Shown: positions 30,763-44,029, counted from the stretch's first letter. The stretch: DNA of 64,000 bases from Chlamydoabsidia padenii (GCA_025330725.1 JAIWND010000010.1:496001-560000); one strand, 5' to 3'. Translations and numbers: made by a program. The notes: generated by a model not told the origin, from the letters alone.

Positions 30763-32073
30763 TTATAGCGGTTTTCTTGCCAAGGAGGAAGTGAGTGACC
30801 AGGTACCTTCAGGTTCTTGCTGGCACTCGATTGCCAAACGAACCAAAAAGTCATCATAGTCTTCATCCGTTTCCAAACCAAGTTGTGGAGCCATGTAGGG
30901 CTTAATATTTTTATACACATTCATTACATCTTTCAAGAGCGCTCGATTCATCGGATCAGATCGCCCTATTATGGAAATATCGGTGTTTGAATACCTTTTT
31001 TTTTTTTTGTTCTCGAATTGTTCTAACTTACCAAGATGAATCATTTTCTTGTTTGTTTCAATGACTTCAAATCCACCATTATGTAAGAATTCTGGGACTC
31101 GGCGAACAATATGAGCATCTTGTCCACGATTTTCCATAAAAACCTCCACATGATGGACCCACAGTTTGACGAGTTCACTTCCATTATCCAATTGATCACA
31201 TTCTTTTGATTCAATGACACCTCCCGGTTTTAACACCCGATAGAGTTCTTTTAGGGCAACGGACCATTCATCCACTTGGAAAGCTAAAATCAATAATCGA
31301 AGACTGATAAAATCAAAGGTATTGTCATCAAAAGGCAATCCTTTGAGGACATCACCAGTTTGAAAGTGAACGTTGGATGGAAGATCCCCCTATGGTCAAA
31401 TTAGCATTTTTTTTTAATCAAAACTCTTTATCGTTTTTTATTACCTTGGGGAATACATCACTAATGTCAATGCCAAAATAGTGACAGTTCGGATTCTCGG
31501 TCGCTACATCCTATCATTGTGCATGAACCGGGTGGTTAATTTTTAAACCTCGACATTTATTTCTTCCTATTTCTTCGGGGTGCCTTACCATAATCCAAGT
31601 ACCTTTTTTTTTTTGGATGGCAATAAAATCAGTTTGAATGATCCGAAAACATGTACATAATGTATCATTTACCTGGTCCGCACCCACAATCAAGGATTCT
31701 TGTCTTGTGATCATCCAGAGACACATAGTCCCGAACTTTGGCAGAAAAGTTCCTACATAAAATTAAAAGCGGCGTTTAAACATTATACAAGTTCAGCGAT
31801 CTTTCATTTAAACCACTCACCCGTTAAAAAGTGATTTTATTGCAAAGTGTTGCTATCACCCAATTGGTTTACAAAAAAAAAAAAAGAAGAGTCAGACATG
31901 GTATTCTTCTGTCAAAGAATCATGATATTTACCGAATTTAATCTCTCAATTTCAACATCATCATTAGGAAGCCAGTAACTAGAGTCTGTATTGTGGAATG
32001 CTCGGCCACCAATGATATTTGAGCCTGACTTGCCTTTTTGGGATTCCAAAGGAAAAGTTTGTGGTCCTAGCAT
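30763..32073 (-). CDS. LaeA-type SAM-dependent methyltransferase
   Basis: Class I methyltransferase of the fungal LaeA-like group. The substrate is unknown. Seven exons (32073-31933, 31852-31821, 31752-31673, 31602-31589, 31510-31445, 31389-31032, 30965-30763) give 297 aa. The N-terminal signature GRAFHNTDSSYWLPNDDVE plus IERLNSQHFAIKSLF is typical of the group. Motif I is ILDCGCGPGTWIMDVA. It is assembled across a 14-nt exon (31602-31589) coding for TWIM and cannot be formed otherwise. Motif II/III follows as HYFGIDISDVFP and FQTGDVLKGLPF, then the post-motif FDFISLRLLILAF and LYRVLKPGGVIESKE. The remainder is helical. Related proteins include global regulators as well as small-molecule methyltransferases, so no role is claimed. 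A GCGGGATTTAAA box with GCATGAAT nearby lies 337 bp upstream. Confidence 0.88.
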
Positions 32074-32409
32074 TATAGTGGATAGGTGGTAAAAAGTTGA
32101 TCGAAAAAGAAAAAGAAGATGAAGGAAAAGTTGACTTTATATAATCTAATGGAATTACATGCGCGGTAAATCCATGTCGAATGTCACAAGAATAATTAGT
32201 AGTTGTGTAATGATGGAGGCTGAGGAAAAAATTCAGATTGCATGAAGGAAGGGAATACCGTCCTGATTTAATCTGAAAGTATTGTAACACGGCAAAGCTC
32301 TAAAAGGTAGAAGGCGCCATGTTTGAAAAAGAGATCTGCGGTGCATTGGCTTAAACTGGTATGGTATGATAGGTAAAAAAGTATTTCAATAAGCAGGTTG
32401 GACAGACAA

Positions 32410-32448
32410 GCGGGATTTAAATGTTAAGAAATTGAAAACCGCATGAAT
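32410..32448 (+). promoter_or_regulatory. GCGGGATTTAAA box with GCATGAAT 19 bp later
   Basis: Exact box (32410-32421) plus the second word (32441-32448), but in the reverse relative order compared with the compact composite. Confidence 0.45.
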
Positions 32449-32880
32449 ATTGATTTTTTATGATGTAGGACATCAAGCCCAGACTCCTGCTACAGGGATT
32501 TCTCTTCAGATATAAAGTGTCAACCTTCATCAAATCTATTGATTTATGTATCTACCTAATCCCAGATATGCGTTGGGCGGCAAACTTATGTTACCTGAAT
32601 ATTGAGATTTGACAGAAAAGTGAACGGAAACCAATCGGGGTTTCCATGGTGCTCCCTCACTAAAATGCATAAAATCTTAATTACGTGTATAAAGTTTCCT
32701 GATTCAATTCCCGATCCAAGCTCTTGAACGTTTACTATGGAAAACATTCTCAGATGCTTGAAAATCATCTCCATTCCTATATATTATAGATCGGGGTGAT
32801 CCATTAGTCCTTGTCAACGTTATTTGACAAAGGTGTACATAACCCTTATTTATAAAAAACTACGAGCAATTCCGTTCGAT

Positions 32881-32890
32881 GGGGTTTGAA
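32881..32890 (+). promoter_or_regulatory. GGGGTTTGAA box
   Basis: Core match preceded by AT rather than GC, about 130 bp beyond the PSMG2 stop codon. Confidence 0.35.
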
Positions 32891-33019
32891 TACAGACCAA
32901 CTCCAAAAAGAATCCAAGACAAACACTATTCAAACTAACATCATCCTTTTTTTTTTATTACAACACAATACAACAATAAAGTTATGACTAAAGCTAGAAT
33001 AACTATAGCCTAAAAGAGA

Positions 33020-34122
33020 TTATTGATAGATTTCCGCATTGAAGGGGGTACCAAAGAGATATTCCCAACTTTTGGGTGGCGTCCACGAAGAAGGAGTCGC
33101 ATCTATCAAAGAAGGAAGGTTAAAAATAATCAAGTATTAAAAGATCCAAATAGATTACTTACCTGTTGATTTGATTTCATAATAGCTGTTGACAACATTT
33201 GCCAATTCCACACTATCTTGTACATTATCTAGAAATGCCATATATGAGTGTCAAGTTTGCCCGACCCCCCTTTTTTTTTATGAAGCACTTACCACCTTCC
33301 AATACAAACATGGAGAAGATCACCACATCCACCTTCTTGTCCACAAGTTGTTGGTATAATGAGCGTGAAATACCAGCTCCAGACATGGAGGGTAAACCGG
33401 AAGTGTCCATATCTTGTTCTTGTTGTTGTGTTTCTAGTTCAGGTACCTTGATTTTCCGGTATATGTCTTGAATGGTTCCTGAATCCCCCACCACCCGGAA
33501 AGGAATGCTAAAGTCCAAAAAATAAAGAGAGAGAGAGAGACAGAAAGGTGAGATAGAGTGAATTCATGATAAGAATTAATATTACCTTGATATTTGAGAG
33601 TCCAATCGACTAGAAGCATCCAGACTGGTCAAGATGACCACCTTGGCGAATTGGGCAGACTCGATAAAACCGACCAAGGATGAAATCAGGTCTTTTCTTT
33701 TACCTTTCAAGGTAGGTGATCTTTGCTGTATGACTGTCCATTGTCGATCTTTAGATTGATATACTTTTTACAAGAAAAAAAAAAAAGGTTAATAAAGCCA
33801 AGTCCCCCCATTCCTTTGTTGTAGTTATTACCTTCAATAGGCACCGAGATACCAACCGATTGATCTTCACGTTGTCCAACCACAGGTATAACTGCATCGG
33901 AATCTATGAATCCTACTCGAGACAAATGTAAAGTATGAATGATAAGATCGCAAGTCAATTGAGGGACATTTCCAATAGAGACAGAGGGCTATAAAAAAAA
34001 GAGAGAGAGAGAGCAGGTTAGTTAGGGTTCTTTGTTCCATGCCAAACACTACTTACAAATAAAAGGGTCGAGTCTTTCAAAGATTGTATATCAAAAGAAG
34101 GTGAAGGTATAAATGTAGACAT
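33020..34122 (-). CDS. Proteasome assembly chaperone 2 (PSMG2/Pba2/ADD66)
   Basis: Partner of Pba1/PSMG1 in the heterodimer that guides alpha-ring assembly of the 20S proteasome. Exons 34122-34057, 33988-33832, 33763-33586, 33507-33293, 33228-33163 and 33102-33020 give 254 aa. The start MSTFIPSPSFDIQSLKDSTL followed by LPSVSIGNVPQLTCDLII is the family N-terminus. The core includes HTLHLSRVGFIDSDAVIPVV and KGKRKDLISSLVGFIESAQF. A variable Gln/Glu-rich loop follows, and the protein ends TPPKSWEYLFGTPFNAEIYQ. Yeast ADD66 is the likely counterpart. A box-like sequence is not clear in its promoter. The position of the exon 5 donor could shift by one base, but only the given reading keeps the conserved C-terminus. 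Confidence 0.88.
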
Positions 34123-34388
34123 TGTTGTGAGAAAAGTAATAGAAAGAAAGATGAGACATGACGCGTACCGCCCATTTATAAAACAGAATCAGGCGCCGGA
34201 GCTTAAAACATAAAAACCAAGTCTGCAAAGGTAAAAGGATCAATGGAGGTAAGGGACAGTCAATGCCCAAATAAGAGGATTCTTTATTGAAGAAGATTGA
34301 TAAACATGTACAAACAATAAACTATGTATAAATATATGTATTTATAAAATATACCAAAGTAAGACCATCCTTGAGATATAAGATCCTA

Positions 34389-35932
34389 TTATTTCGTTAG
34401 AGTTCCATTAGGCGAGAATGCAAAGTCTAACCAGGAATACTATATATATGAAAAAAAAAAAAAAAGAAAGAGATAAGAAATTATGATCTAATCTATGTAT
34501 GTATGACTTACCAGAGATGATTCTTCATGATCCAAAGTTGCTGGTATTTGATTGTTCGAGTAAGGAGGAGTCAACATCAAAGACGAGCAAGAGGTTGGAG
34601 TGATTTGAGAAGAGTCCGATGAGGTGGATGAGTAAGTGGAAGATAAAGAAGAAGACAGACAAGACAAGGAGGAGAGATCAGGCATGATATTTTGTATATC
34701 CGTCGTCATCAGGTTCATCAAAGGAGGTGAAGTCGTCAATTGTGGAGATAAAGGCAATGATGGTTTCGTCAACAGACAAACAATATACAAGTGATCCAAT
34801 GTACAAGGTCGACATAGATCAGCACCTAACCCACCGCCAAAGTAAAACCGAGCATTTAACCCAACTGATTCGTTCTTCCCACCCTGGATGTTAAAGTATA
34901 ATGTCATTTTAAATGTTTTTGATCCATTGGCGATGTTTAGTAGAGTGGTAGGAGGTAATTGATGGTAATAATCATTGTTGCTAGTTCCAGATGAATGTGG
35001 TGATGATGGTGATAATTCATCATTTGGTGTGATATTGATACATTGTTGGTATGATTGAACAAGATGTTGGTGGATTTGGTGTAGATCTGCAGGGTTGGTT
35101 ATAAAGTCGTACAGGGATCGGTGAGCCAATTCTTGTGGATGATAGCCAATAAAATCCATGGTTTCATCAGATGCCCGAGCACAACACATTTCGGTCGTAA
35201 GGAATAACTAGGTAGGGCATGTTAGTAAAAAATCACTTTTTATCTTTTAATGGTTTCACTTACTGTCATCATAGTATCATTCATTGGATCAACCATATCA
35301 TAGTCTTGTTTGGTGGTGGTATTTGTCATTATAAAGGAAGATGAAGAGGGTGATAAAGCCAGGAAAGGTGCCAGAGAATCAACGGGTGCGGTCAGCTGAT
35401 GTGTTACCAATGAAGATGTTGGTGTTAAATTTGTTGATGATGGTATATTTAATGGAAGCATGCGTTGGAAATGAGGCATCAAGTGGTGACGAGATACTGG
35501 TCTTTTGGGAATAGTCGAAGGTGATGAAGTCGATGATGAGTGTATTCCATTGTTGCCAGTGGTTAGTAAGGAAGAAGTATACTTTTCTCGTAGTTTCGGC
35601 CGGCCCCGTTTCTTGTGTTGAATGTCGTAACAAGAGTCGGTCTTTCCAACTGAGATACAACGTTTACAAGGTCGTTCAGCTAAAAAAACAAAAACAAAGG
35701 TTTTCTTGGGTTAGTTATTTCTTTCACCATCCCAGCCAACTAATTCTACTACTTTACCATCACAAGCCAAATGAGCTTTCTTGCAATTAACCTAAACGAA
35801 AAGAGAGAGAATGTCAACATGGTCCTTTTTTGTTTCGTTTTTGTTTTCTTCATAAAGAATCAAGTATTAACTTACACAAGCAGTTCGTACGTGAGGTTTT
35901 ATTGATTTCTTTCGTTGACAAGGACTAAGCAT
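34389..35932 (-). CDS. ERT1/AcuK-type Zn2Cys6 transcription factor with PAS domain
   Basis: Regulator of the ERT1/RDS2/AcuK group that controls gluconeogenesis and ethanol or non-fermentable carbon use. Exons 35932-35876, 35791-35758, 35679-35264, 35207-34512 and 34439-34389 give 417 aa. The Zn2Cys6 cluster starts near residue 18: ACVNCKKAHLACDG then AERPCKRCISVGKTDSC, i.e. CX2CX6CX6CX2CX8C. A GRPKLREK basic stretch follows, typical for this group. A Ser/Thr-rich linker leads to the PAS-like region (MCCARASDETMDFIGYHPQE and LAHRSLYDFITNPADLHQIH). It is interrupted by a Ser/Asn-rich insert and resumes with KTFKMTLYFNIQGGKNESV. The C-terminus is Ser-rich and ends in a short exon, YSWLDFAFSPNGTLTK. 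AcuK- and AcuM-like pairs exist in fungi. Which one this is cannot be told by eye. Confidence 0.82.
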
Positions 35933-36433
35933 GGTAGATTAGATTAATTAAACAAGAGGGGTGGGGGAACGGAGGAGAAAAAGAGAAAGAGAAAGAGATA
36001 ATACTCGATCTAAACATTTACATAAGAAAAAAGGGCCAGTCGGACTTTCACAAATTTGATGTGCCAGCTTTTCCCCACCCTTTCCCCATCTTCCCCTCCG
36101 CCGGGAGTATTCAGATTCGCACACTCCATTTGGATAAATCTCCGTTCCTAATTTGTATTTACCGTGGAAAGATGTATTCCCGGAAGATAGTTATCCCACA
36201 CGAGAGAGAGAGAGAGAGAGAGAGACCCAGGTATTCATACAAGCCAAGGTTATATAAAAAATAATCAGTAAAGAGTTTTTATTTTAATTCTAAAACGATA
36301 AATATAGAGGGGCATAATAAATTTATATACTAATCGAGACTATAACAATAGATGGTAAAAAGGAGAGACAAGTGGCGTTGGTTGGTGAAGGGAAATACAT
36401 GTATCATCTTGATTGGTTCTCCTTTTTGATGGT
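35933..36433. other. Intergenic region ERT1-like to SEC7
   Basis: 501 bp: the promoter of the ERT1-like gene and the 3' region of SEC7. It contains a (GA)n run at about 36203-36222. No recurrent box and no gene seen. Confidence 0.5.
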
Positions 36434-39400
36434 TCAAGAAGAAGAAGAGGTGATCTTGTATGTTTTGCCAACCCGGATCAATAAAGTTCTTAAAGCAGAT
36501 CGTACTTGAGCCAAGAGGTTGTGTTGCCCCAACAGTTCAACTGCTGGTAAATAAAACTGTGGTACATGTCGTGTAAACTAAAGTAATATAAAGTGTGAGA
36601 AAAACAACATTTGTGTTTCCGATCTTGTATCCATTTGACTTACATCTTCATCTTGTAGTAAAGCCAATCCGTTTAGAATAGATACCACTACCGGAGTCCA
36701 TGCTGCAATGTTCTTGGGTTTTGTGTCATGATCCAGATCCATATAAAGAGTAAATATTTCGTTACAAAGCCTAAAAAATGATGTGAGTCAGACGAGGAGT
36801 TTCTAAATATAGGTTGATAGATAGATAGTGCATGATTAAATGATTACTTACGGTATCAAGGTCTTTTCAATGGCTTCACGGTGTTCATCACGATCGTCAA
36901 TGTTTTCCAGATTAGAATACATCCGCATCAATACAGAGACATAACATCCACCACTGGATGTTTCTTGCTTGAGGAGATTAGGTAGCTGTTTCATGAATCC
37001 TATATACAAATATGTGAGTCATTTGATTATTCCTGTTCGTGTCTTGTTCCTTACCAAATTGCCACAAAGCCATTCTTAGTTCAGTATCCAAGTTGAATTT
37101 CTTTGCAAAATGGAAAGAATGTTCCAAGCACCCCATTAGTTTCATCAAGTGTAAAGAAGGATAAGCACAGTAGACATTGTCCTTGCTGAGGAGATCATTC
37201 ACTGTTTGGATCAGCATCAGTTGCAAAACACACCGGACAATCACTTGTTGGAATTTGCCGTGTCGATCAGGACTGATTGTCAAAGGTATCGTCGGTCCAT
37301 TGCCGTGTTCCATCCCATTGGTGTCTACATGTGGTAATAAATAAAGGAGAGAGGTCAAATCCAAGTTGGTCTAATCCGTTTATTACCTTTTGGAGAGCTT
37401 GCTTTGACTTTTTCCACCAAATCCTGCGTGTCATCGAATAAACCATAAGCTGTTGTCTTTTCAAATAAGGTTGTAAACATTTCAGTAACTTGGTTCCAGC
37501 AGTCTTCATCAAATTTTTCAATGTTGGACTCGATATACTGTTCCAAACATTCGCAACCAATACGAGCCAGTGTGTCGTTATCTATTTTTTCAATACAAAA
37601 CATTATCAGTCAAGAAGACCTGTCTTTTCTTTTCTTCTCTTTTCTTTACCTTGAGTGATACAAAGACCAAGTAGACCCAAGACATGTTGCATCATATTCA
37701 TCATGTTGTCAAAGTAAAATGTATATAAATCAACAACATTTCGGAGTGCTTCAATCATAGTTGTTGAGAGCCATACACTAAGGTCTTCAGGTGTCATGTT
37801 GCGTTGTCGTCCAGTGTCGGTGTTCAAATCATCAAAGAGAGGGAATACGATTTGTCTTGACACAGTGGCCCAGAATTCAGGGGTAAATTTCGATCCATGT
37901 TCTTTGAGAGTTTCAAATAAATATTCCAATGATCTAAAGATAGCATAAAACGTGTTAGCAACCTTCCTATCACTTTTTTTTTATGAGCTACCTTTTTCGG
38001 ACCTCCACATCATCACTTTGCATTGTCACCTCCTTCAACCCATACAGCACAGCAAACCAGAATTTCACCAAAAAGTCATCACCCGATTGGACAGTTTGAC
38101 CACCAACAGTATGAGCATCATTGATTTCAATTGTTTTGCCACCATAAGCGATTTCCAGCATCCTTGGAATTGTGTTCTTGATCATATCGAGAGCTGGTAA
38201 GCTGATCTTTTGGAATTTCTTGTTTCGAGAGAATTCGACGAGGCAGGAGATATAATCAGGGAAAGTCCCATTGGCAACAATGTCGGGGAAGCGATCTTGA
38301 GTGACACTGCGAACAATGTCAAATGTCATATGGACAATCGATTCTATAGTAACAACAGTAATAAAAATAAAATAAAAGTTATTACATGCCTGGTATCTTT
38401 TCTTTTTTTCTTTTACTTACCCGAACTTTCTCGAGCACCCATTGCAAAGACAGCAAGCATTGTTTTCCAGCCAGATCGGATGTGATGTGCTCTTGCTAAA
38501 ATCATTTGGGATAAACAGCGTAGTACCTAATATCAAATCATATCATTAGCCACATTAAATACATATATTTCTTGTTCTTTTCCAAGTCTTACCATGTCCT
38601 TGATTGCCACATCGGGATTGTTGGCCAGTACATCACGGAAGGGCATCAAAAAGTCCTTTTGGAACTTGAAGTGAGACAGTTCTTCTTTTTCCAAGAACTT
38701 CATTGCCAGTTGTCGCAAAGAGTCCAAAGCAAAGAAGGCCACATTAAAGTTAGATTGACAACCCACCTTGTTATAATAATCACCGAGAATTGACCAAATG
38801 TTAGACCATTCCATACGAATACGATTCATGTTGTAGTAAGAGATTTCCACTAGTTTTTGCAGACTATACATTCTTGGATGTTCCAAATGAGCAGACGACA
38901 CAATTTCTTCCCACGATGTTTCGCATAAAGCACGGACAAAGTCTACAATAGCAACCTACAAAAAAAAAAAAAAAAAAAAAAAAAAGGAAAGAATCATTAA
39001 TAAACACATTCTAATCTTATTCCCAAAAACGTTGATGGCTTACCCCATTCAGGTACACAGTGGATGTAAAAAGACGATCGACAGCCAAGACCAATGATTG
39101 CGAGCTACCAGCGGAAGCAACCTCTTCAGCCAAAGCCACTTGTAGTCGATGTTGAGCAGTACCTCGTCGAGCCATCGTAGAGGATCGTCGAACCATGTCA
39201 ACCGAAGCCTTGGTGCCATGAGGAGAGTTTCCAGAGGTGCCATTCGCAGAGGATGCAGTGGATGGTCGTTTGGTAGAGATATCAGGTAGGTTGCCTTGAT
39301 CCATGCCACTAGTGATAAGTTGGAATCGCTCCAATTGACTGACTGTAGAGAGGATTTCCCTCCAACTGCCCTTCAAATAGTTGCCGTCCACCGCTGCCAC

Positions 39401-42400
39401 TTCCAACAAGGTTCGGATAGCCTCCACATTCTTGGGTTTCATTTCATTCAGATTGGATAAGAAGGTAAACTTGGTCAGTGTCGTTACAAAGGCGTCGCGT
39501 TGTAAATCCATGTCCTCTGATTGGACCGTATGGAAGAGACAGATAATACGGATAGCATGCTTGAATCCTTCCAAACACAAATGCACCGTTTCCAGATCGT
39601 CCGATTCTTGTAAAGGTCCAGAGATACCAGCCAAAAATGCCATCCATGCCACTTCAAACATAGGTCGGACGTGTTCCACATGAGAAGCACTATAGAATGT
39701 GATCATTTCCCCAGCACCGGCGCGTTGTTTGCTAGCCAACATATCTTTAAACATGGCTTCAGTTTTAGATCCCATTTTTTCTGTTGCCGCCTGGAATGCT
39801 TCCCGCCGAACATCACGAGTGATACCAGCACTGACGAGAGCATTTTGGAAACCCATAATACCAAGAGCACCACCCGTATTGCCTGTAGCACTATGACTAA
39901 ACAAAGCATCGATTTCGCCTCGTTCTACTTCATCCTTCATCTTGATTTCATTGTTTTGGATTTCATTATAGATGGTTTCTTGTATTTCCAGAGAGATATC
40001 GCCACCATCATCAAGGCCACGATTGTTTTTAATAAAGTCTTGTAAAGTCATGCGTTTCTTGAGATTAGGGTTGTGAGCATCCGAGTTGAGCAGGACCACC
40101 GCATAGGCCAGCACATAGGCAGTTTCCGCATTAGCAAATACTGTTGGATTTCCCTGAAGATATCGTTCACCAAACTTGAGCATGAATCGATCAATCTTTT
40201 GAGCTTCACCAGGCAATCGGAATGCTTGCAAAAAGTGTCGGAGAGCGTTGGTGAATTCCATATTGGTAAAGTCCATTTCATCCACAAGCGCATGCATGAT
40301 CGCCACATTTTCGTCGTCGGGTTCACCCAGGTATTCACCTATTATTGTCTTGTTGAGTCCTTCGGTCGATAGCAAGAAATGCGCCACACTGGTATAGTCG
40401 GTAGGATCCAAAAAGCCATTCTTTGCCAAAAGAGCAATCCCCTTTGTCGGTTTCCAGTTGAATTGTCGAATGCCTTCTTCGAGCATTTGCTTGCGGTGTT
40501 TGAGATTTTCGAATTGTTCAGGATCATCAAGTCGAGGAGTGACGCTTCCACTGGTTGTTGATGATGATGGTACTGTTGATGACAAAGCCGCAGAGGATGA
40601 TGTTGGTGATAGTCGAGAGCCGGAGCCATTGCTATGCATAGTTATTTGATCACTAGAGCCACGTATATCTTCGCTTTCCCTAGGAGTAGTTACATCGTCA
40701 TCGTTGGTTCCATCAGCAGTGACGCTTACAGAGTTGTTGTTGTACCAAGCAACTAAAGATCGAAGTATCGCCACCAAACATTCCAATGATTTGAATCGAA
40801 TAGCACCATCTGATGTCGTATGGGCCGTGTGATTTTGTTTGTCGTGTGATTGTACAGTGGCGGTGGTAAGTGGAGGAGGTATCACTACAGAATTCGAGTG
40901 TAGCCCATGATGCCCAGATACATTACTGCCGTTACCGTGATTGTCCATTTCTTTGCCACCATTTGGTCCAGCGTGAGAAGTTGTAATCTTGGATAAAACA
41001 TTGACAAGTCTATCGAGGATGCATAGTATTCAATTTGTTAGACAACCCGTTTCGATTCATTATGAATATACGTTTGTTTTTAATTACCTTTCATATATGT
41101 TATCCAGTGCTTGTCGATCACAATCATAGTTCAAATAGATATCCACCAATGTTTGAGGATCTTCGCAAATCCGCATGACCACCTTTAGCAAAGAAAATTT
41201 CTGTTGGTAAGAGGCTGTACGCATTTCCAGGATTCGTAAGAAGATTTCTTTAAAGAATACTTCCACTTCTTTCTGTTGGTCAAATAAAAATGGTCAGTAT
41301 CAAGAGCCTAACTTTTTCTTTTTCTTTTACCTTCAAAAACACCTTTAAGCCTTGTACAACCTTCCAGAGTATTTCCAAAGTGATGTCAAAGACTTGAGGT
41401 ACCATGGAGAATGCATTCCTACCCAAGCTTGGACAAAGATATTGCTTGACTTCAAGGATAAATGGGTTCAATCGATGATTCGCAGATGCATCAGAAGATG
41501 AGAGCATAACGTTGGTGGAGGTGAAGACATTCATATGTGATGTCAGGATGGTCAAAATAAGATGGAGTGACAGTAATTTAGATCGCATAGAGTAAGATCG
41601 CATATCGTTACCCCTACAAAAAAAAAAAAAAAAAAAAAAAAAAAAGATATAATTTAGGTTAAACAGGCTATCTTTTAGTTTAGTTTTCTTACCATTCAGA
41701 AGAGACAGGTTTCTTGGAAAGTTTGCAGAGTGCTCGAAAGACCAAGATAGCATCCTTGATGTAAAGATCGGCTTCCGTTTCAATTTCATTTCCGTCCAAT
41801 CGATCATTTCCAAAAGAGCTTCGGCCGTCGGAACCTTGGTCATCGTCCACCGTCGATTTCACTGTAACAGCAGTTTTCGAGTCACCAGGCACAGATAAAG
41901 AGTCTGCACCATCATCATTGTTGTTGGCTGCAATATCTGTTGATCCATTTTGTTCCAAAGTTTCTACCGTAGATTGTCGATACTGATCATCAATTTCTTC
42001 TTCCTTGAATACATTTGCAGTGTCGTTTAATAGTTCCTCCGAGGTGTCCTTCTTGTTGGGTAGCTTTTTATCCATTTCACTTCGGGCCATGCTTGCTTCC
42101 ACTACTATTTGATCTTCAAACGTTGTTGTTCCATTCGATTCATTTTCAGTGTTGCTGACTTCAGTAGAAGGTGATGATTGTTGAGAGGAGGCATGTTGTG
42201 ATGTGAGGTCGGTTTGTGATGAAGCGACATGATGAGGTATAATCTTGACCCGCCTAAAGATGTGATCTACCATTTGAGTAAGAGTGACCTGAGCAACATT
42301 TTGATTGGCGCTGCTACGTGATAGTAAGAATATGTTATATGTTGTTCGCACAGCCTTCAATAGTGCAGATTGATGTAAAGGATTACTTGTTGAGTATACC

Positions 42401-42438
42401 GCATCCAATAAAGCCTAAATAGGTTTGATTTATTTTTT

Positions 42439-42472
<34 letters not shown>

Positions 42473-43151
42473 TTAAAAGAAAAATACAATAGATTGACCT
42501 TTTAGACTCCTTACCTTGACAAGTTGCAGTTGCACTTTTTCGTCCGTTTCTTCGCCAATGAAGCAATCACAGATACTGTCGACCACTTTCTCCATCACCT
42601 GGTTTTGTGCTACCTCATTTTCCATGTCCCCCAAATAGTTATAGGTAATAAACTTGCCAAGGCAATCCAAAGCGATCGTCATAAGATTAGCAGAACGGGT
42701 GTCAATGGCCATTTGTAGCGCTGCCAAGATAAGAGTTGACCTAATAAACAGATTTTTGTTAGTAATCCAATTAAACATATAGCTATCGTGTCCTTTTCAT
42801 AGTTCCTTCAATAATGCGTACCTAGTTGCACCTTCATGATGAGGACCAGCATTCTTAAGTGAATCTATAAAGGCAAACAAAAAAAAAAGAAAAAAAAAGA
42901 AAAAGTAGAGGCAGTGAGTCCCAAAGAATATATTTCCAACCTATTTTATCCAACTTACTTTGTGCATTCTGTACAGCTTCTTTTAGTGCCTTGTTGCGCC
43001 GAGTTTCTTTGGCAGCGTCAATTTTGTCCAGTGCCTTGATAACAAACACGTTACTTGAGGTAACAGCAGACGGTGTCGCAAATCCATTGGTGATTGAAGT
43101 GGAAGTAGTAGTCGTTATTGAAGAGGCCACAGTTTCTGGTGAAGAGGTCAT
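36434..43151 (-). CDS. SEC7: SEC7/BIG-type ARF guanine nucleotide exchange factor
   Basis: Large trans-Golgi ARF-GEF. Sixteen exons (43151-42959, 42864-42822, 42740-42515, 42414-41693, 41613-41331, 41272-41088, 41009-39044, 38955-38593, 38526-38421, 38343-37992, 37933-37650, 37581-37387, 37324-37055, 36999-36852, 36770-36644, 36577-36434) give 1868 aa, the usual size. The N-terminal DCB region ([20 protein letters not shown]) and a long acidic Ser/Asn-rich insert precede the HUS box (about 630, [18 protein letters not shown]). The Sec7 domain spans about residues 730-920: [19 protein letters not shown], the catalytic glutamate finger [14 protein letters not shown], and [22 protein letters not shown]1-4 helical repeats fill the C-terminal half. 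Introns 4 and 7 have uninterrupted T tracts of 26-28 nt right before the 3' splice site. The promoter has boxes at 43660 and 44018. Confidence 0.93.
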
Positions 43152-43659
43152 GGTCAGTCAAGTGTTGTATTTATTATTGCCTTTGTAGTTTAAATGAATC
43201 GAATATCAGATTCTGTTGACGCAAAAAGACAGATGATGACTTTTTGTTGTAGGGTCGTCAGTTGAGATACGTTTGGTCAAGTAAGGATTAATTGAAAAGT
43301 TCCTAATTGCGTTCACCCTCCTATAAGACACGATTGATAAAAGAAAGGCAAAGTGAGTATAATATATATCCGGTTTATCCGATTCATGGCAAAGTAGTCC
43401 TGGTAAGACCTTGAAACCATTTCGGATGATTTGAATAATTTTGGTTTTACTATTCTTTTTCTTTTTTAGTCTTACCAATAGTTCAAGAGACTGTTTTTGT
43501 ACCTGTTTTCAAATGCAACTTCAAAAACAATGGAAGGATAACAAAGAAGGAAAGAAATAATTCTTCTTTTTTTTTTTTTTTGTGAAGGAAAGGGGAAAGA
43601 AAAGAGAGAGGACGCTAAAAATTAAAAAAAAAAGATGACCTTTTGAGCGATACCCGAAA

Positions 43660-43671
43660 GCGGGGTTTCAA
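43660..43671 (+). promoter_or_regulatory. GCGGGGTTTCAA box
   Basis: Variant with CAA in place of GAA, also seen at 59439-59450. It lies 509 bp upstream of the SEC7 start codon. Confidence 0.45.
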
Positions 43672-44017
43672 CTTGACATCTTGTTCACTAAGCATTCCTG
43701 GCTTAGGGCAAGGTAAAATCCTATCATCTCGTTACACACATATAAGAGGTGTCAATGTAAACATCGAAATGAAAGAAAGACAGAAAGAAAGGAAGAAAGA
43801 AACGATTACTACAATTGATATAGACTACACTCACTCAATCCTCAACTGGTGTTAATGGATCAAGTGATACTCGTTTGCATTCCCGACCAACTTTTACTTA
43901 GAAACTCATACTTTCAGACCTTTGTACCAGCAAGGTTCAGCTCAAGTAAGATCGTGTAGAGAGTGGTAACTGAGCCTTCATCTTCATATAATAAACTGTG
44001 AGGGTAAAAAATGCAAT

Positions 44018-44029
44018 TTCAAATCCCGC
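44018..44029 (-). promoter_or_regulatory. TTCAAATCCCGC box
   Basis: Exact consensus complement about 870 bp upstream of SEC7. Confidence 0.5.

Larger units (their letters stand above)
32074..33019. other. Upstream region of the methyltransferase gene
   Basis: 946 bp between PSMG2 (3' end) and the methyltransferase (5' end). It holds GCGGGATTTAAA (32410-32421), GCATGAAT (32441-32448) and GGGGTTTGAA (32881-32890). Short open frames here lack support. Confidence 0.5.

Noticed and set aside
36203..36222. (GA)n run upstream of the ERT1-like gene
   Set aside because: Plain microsatellite; no evidence that it is a regulatory site.
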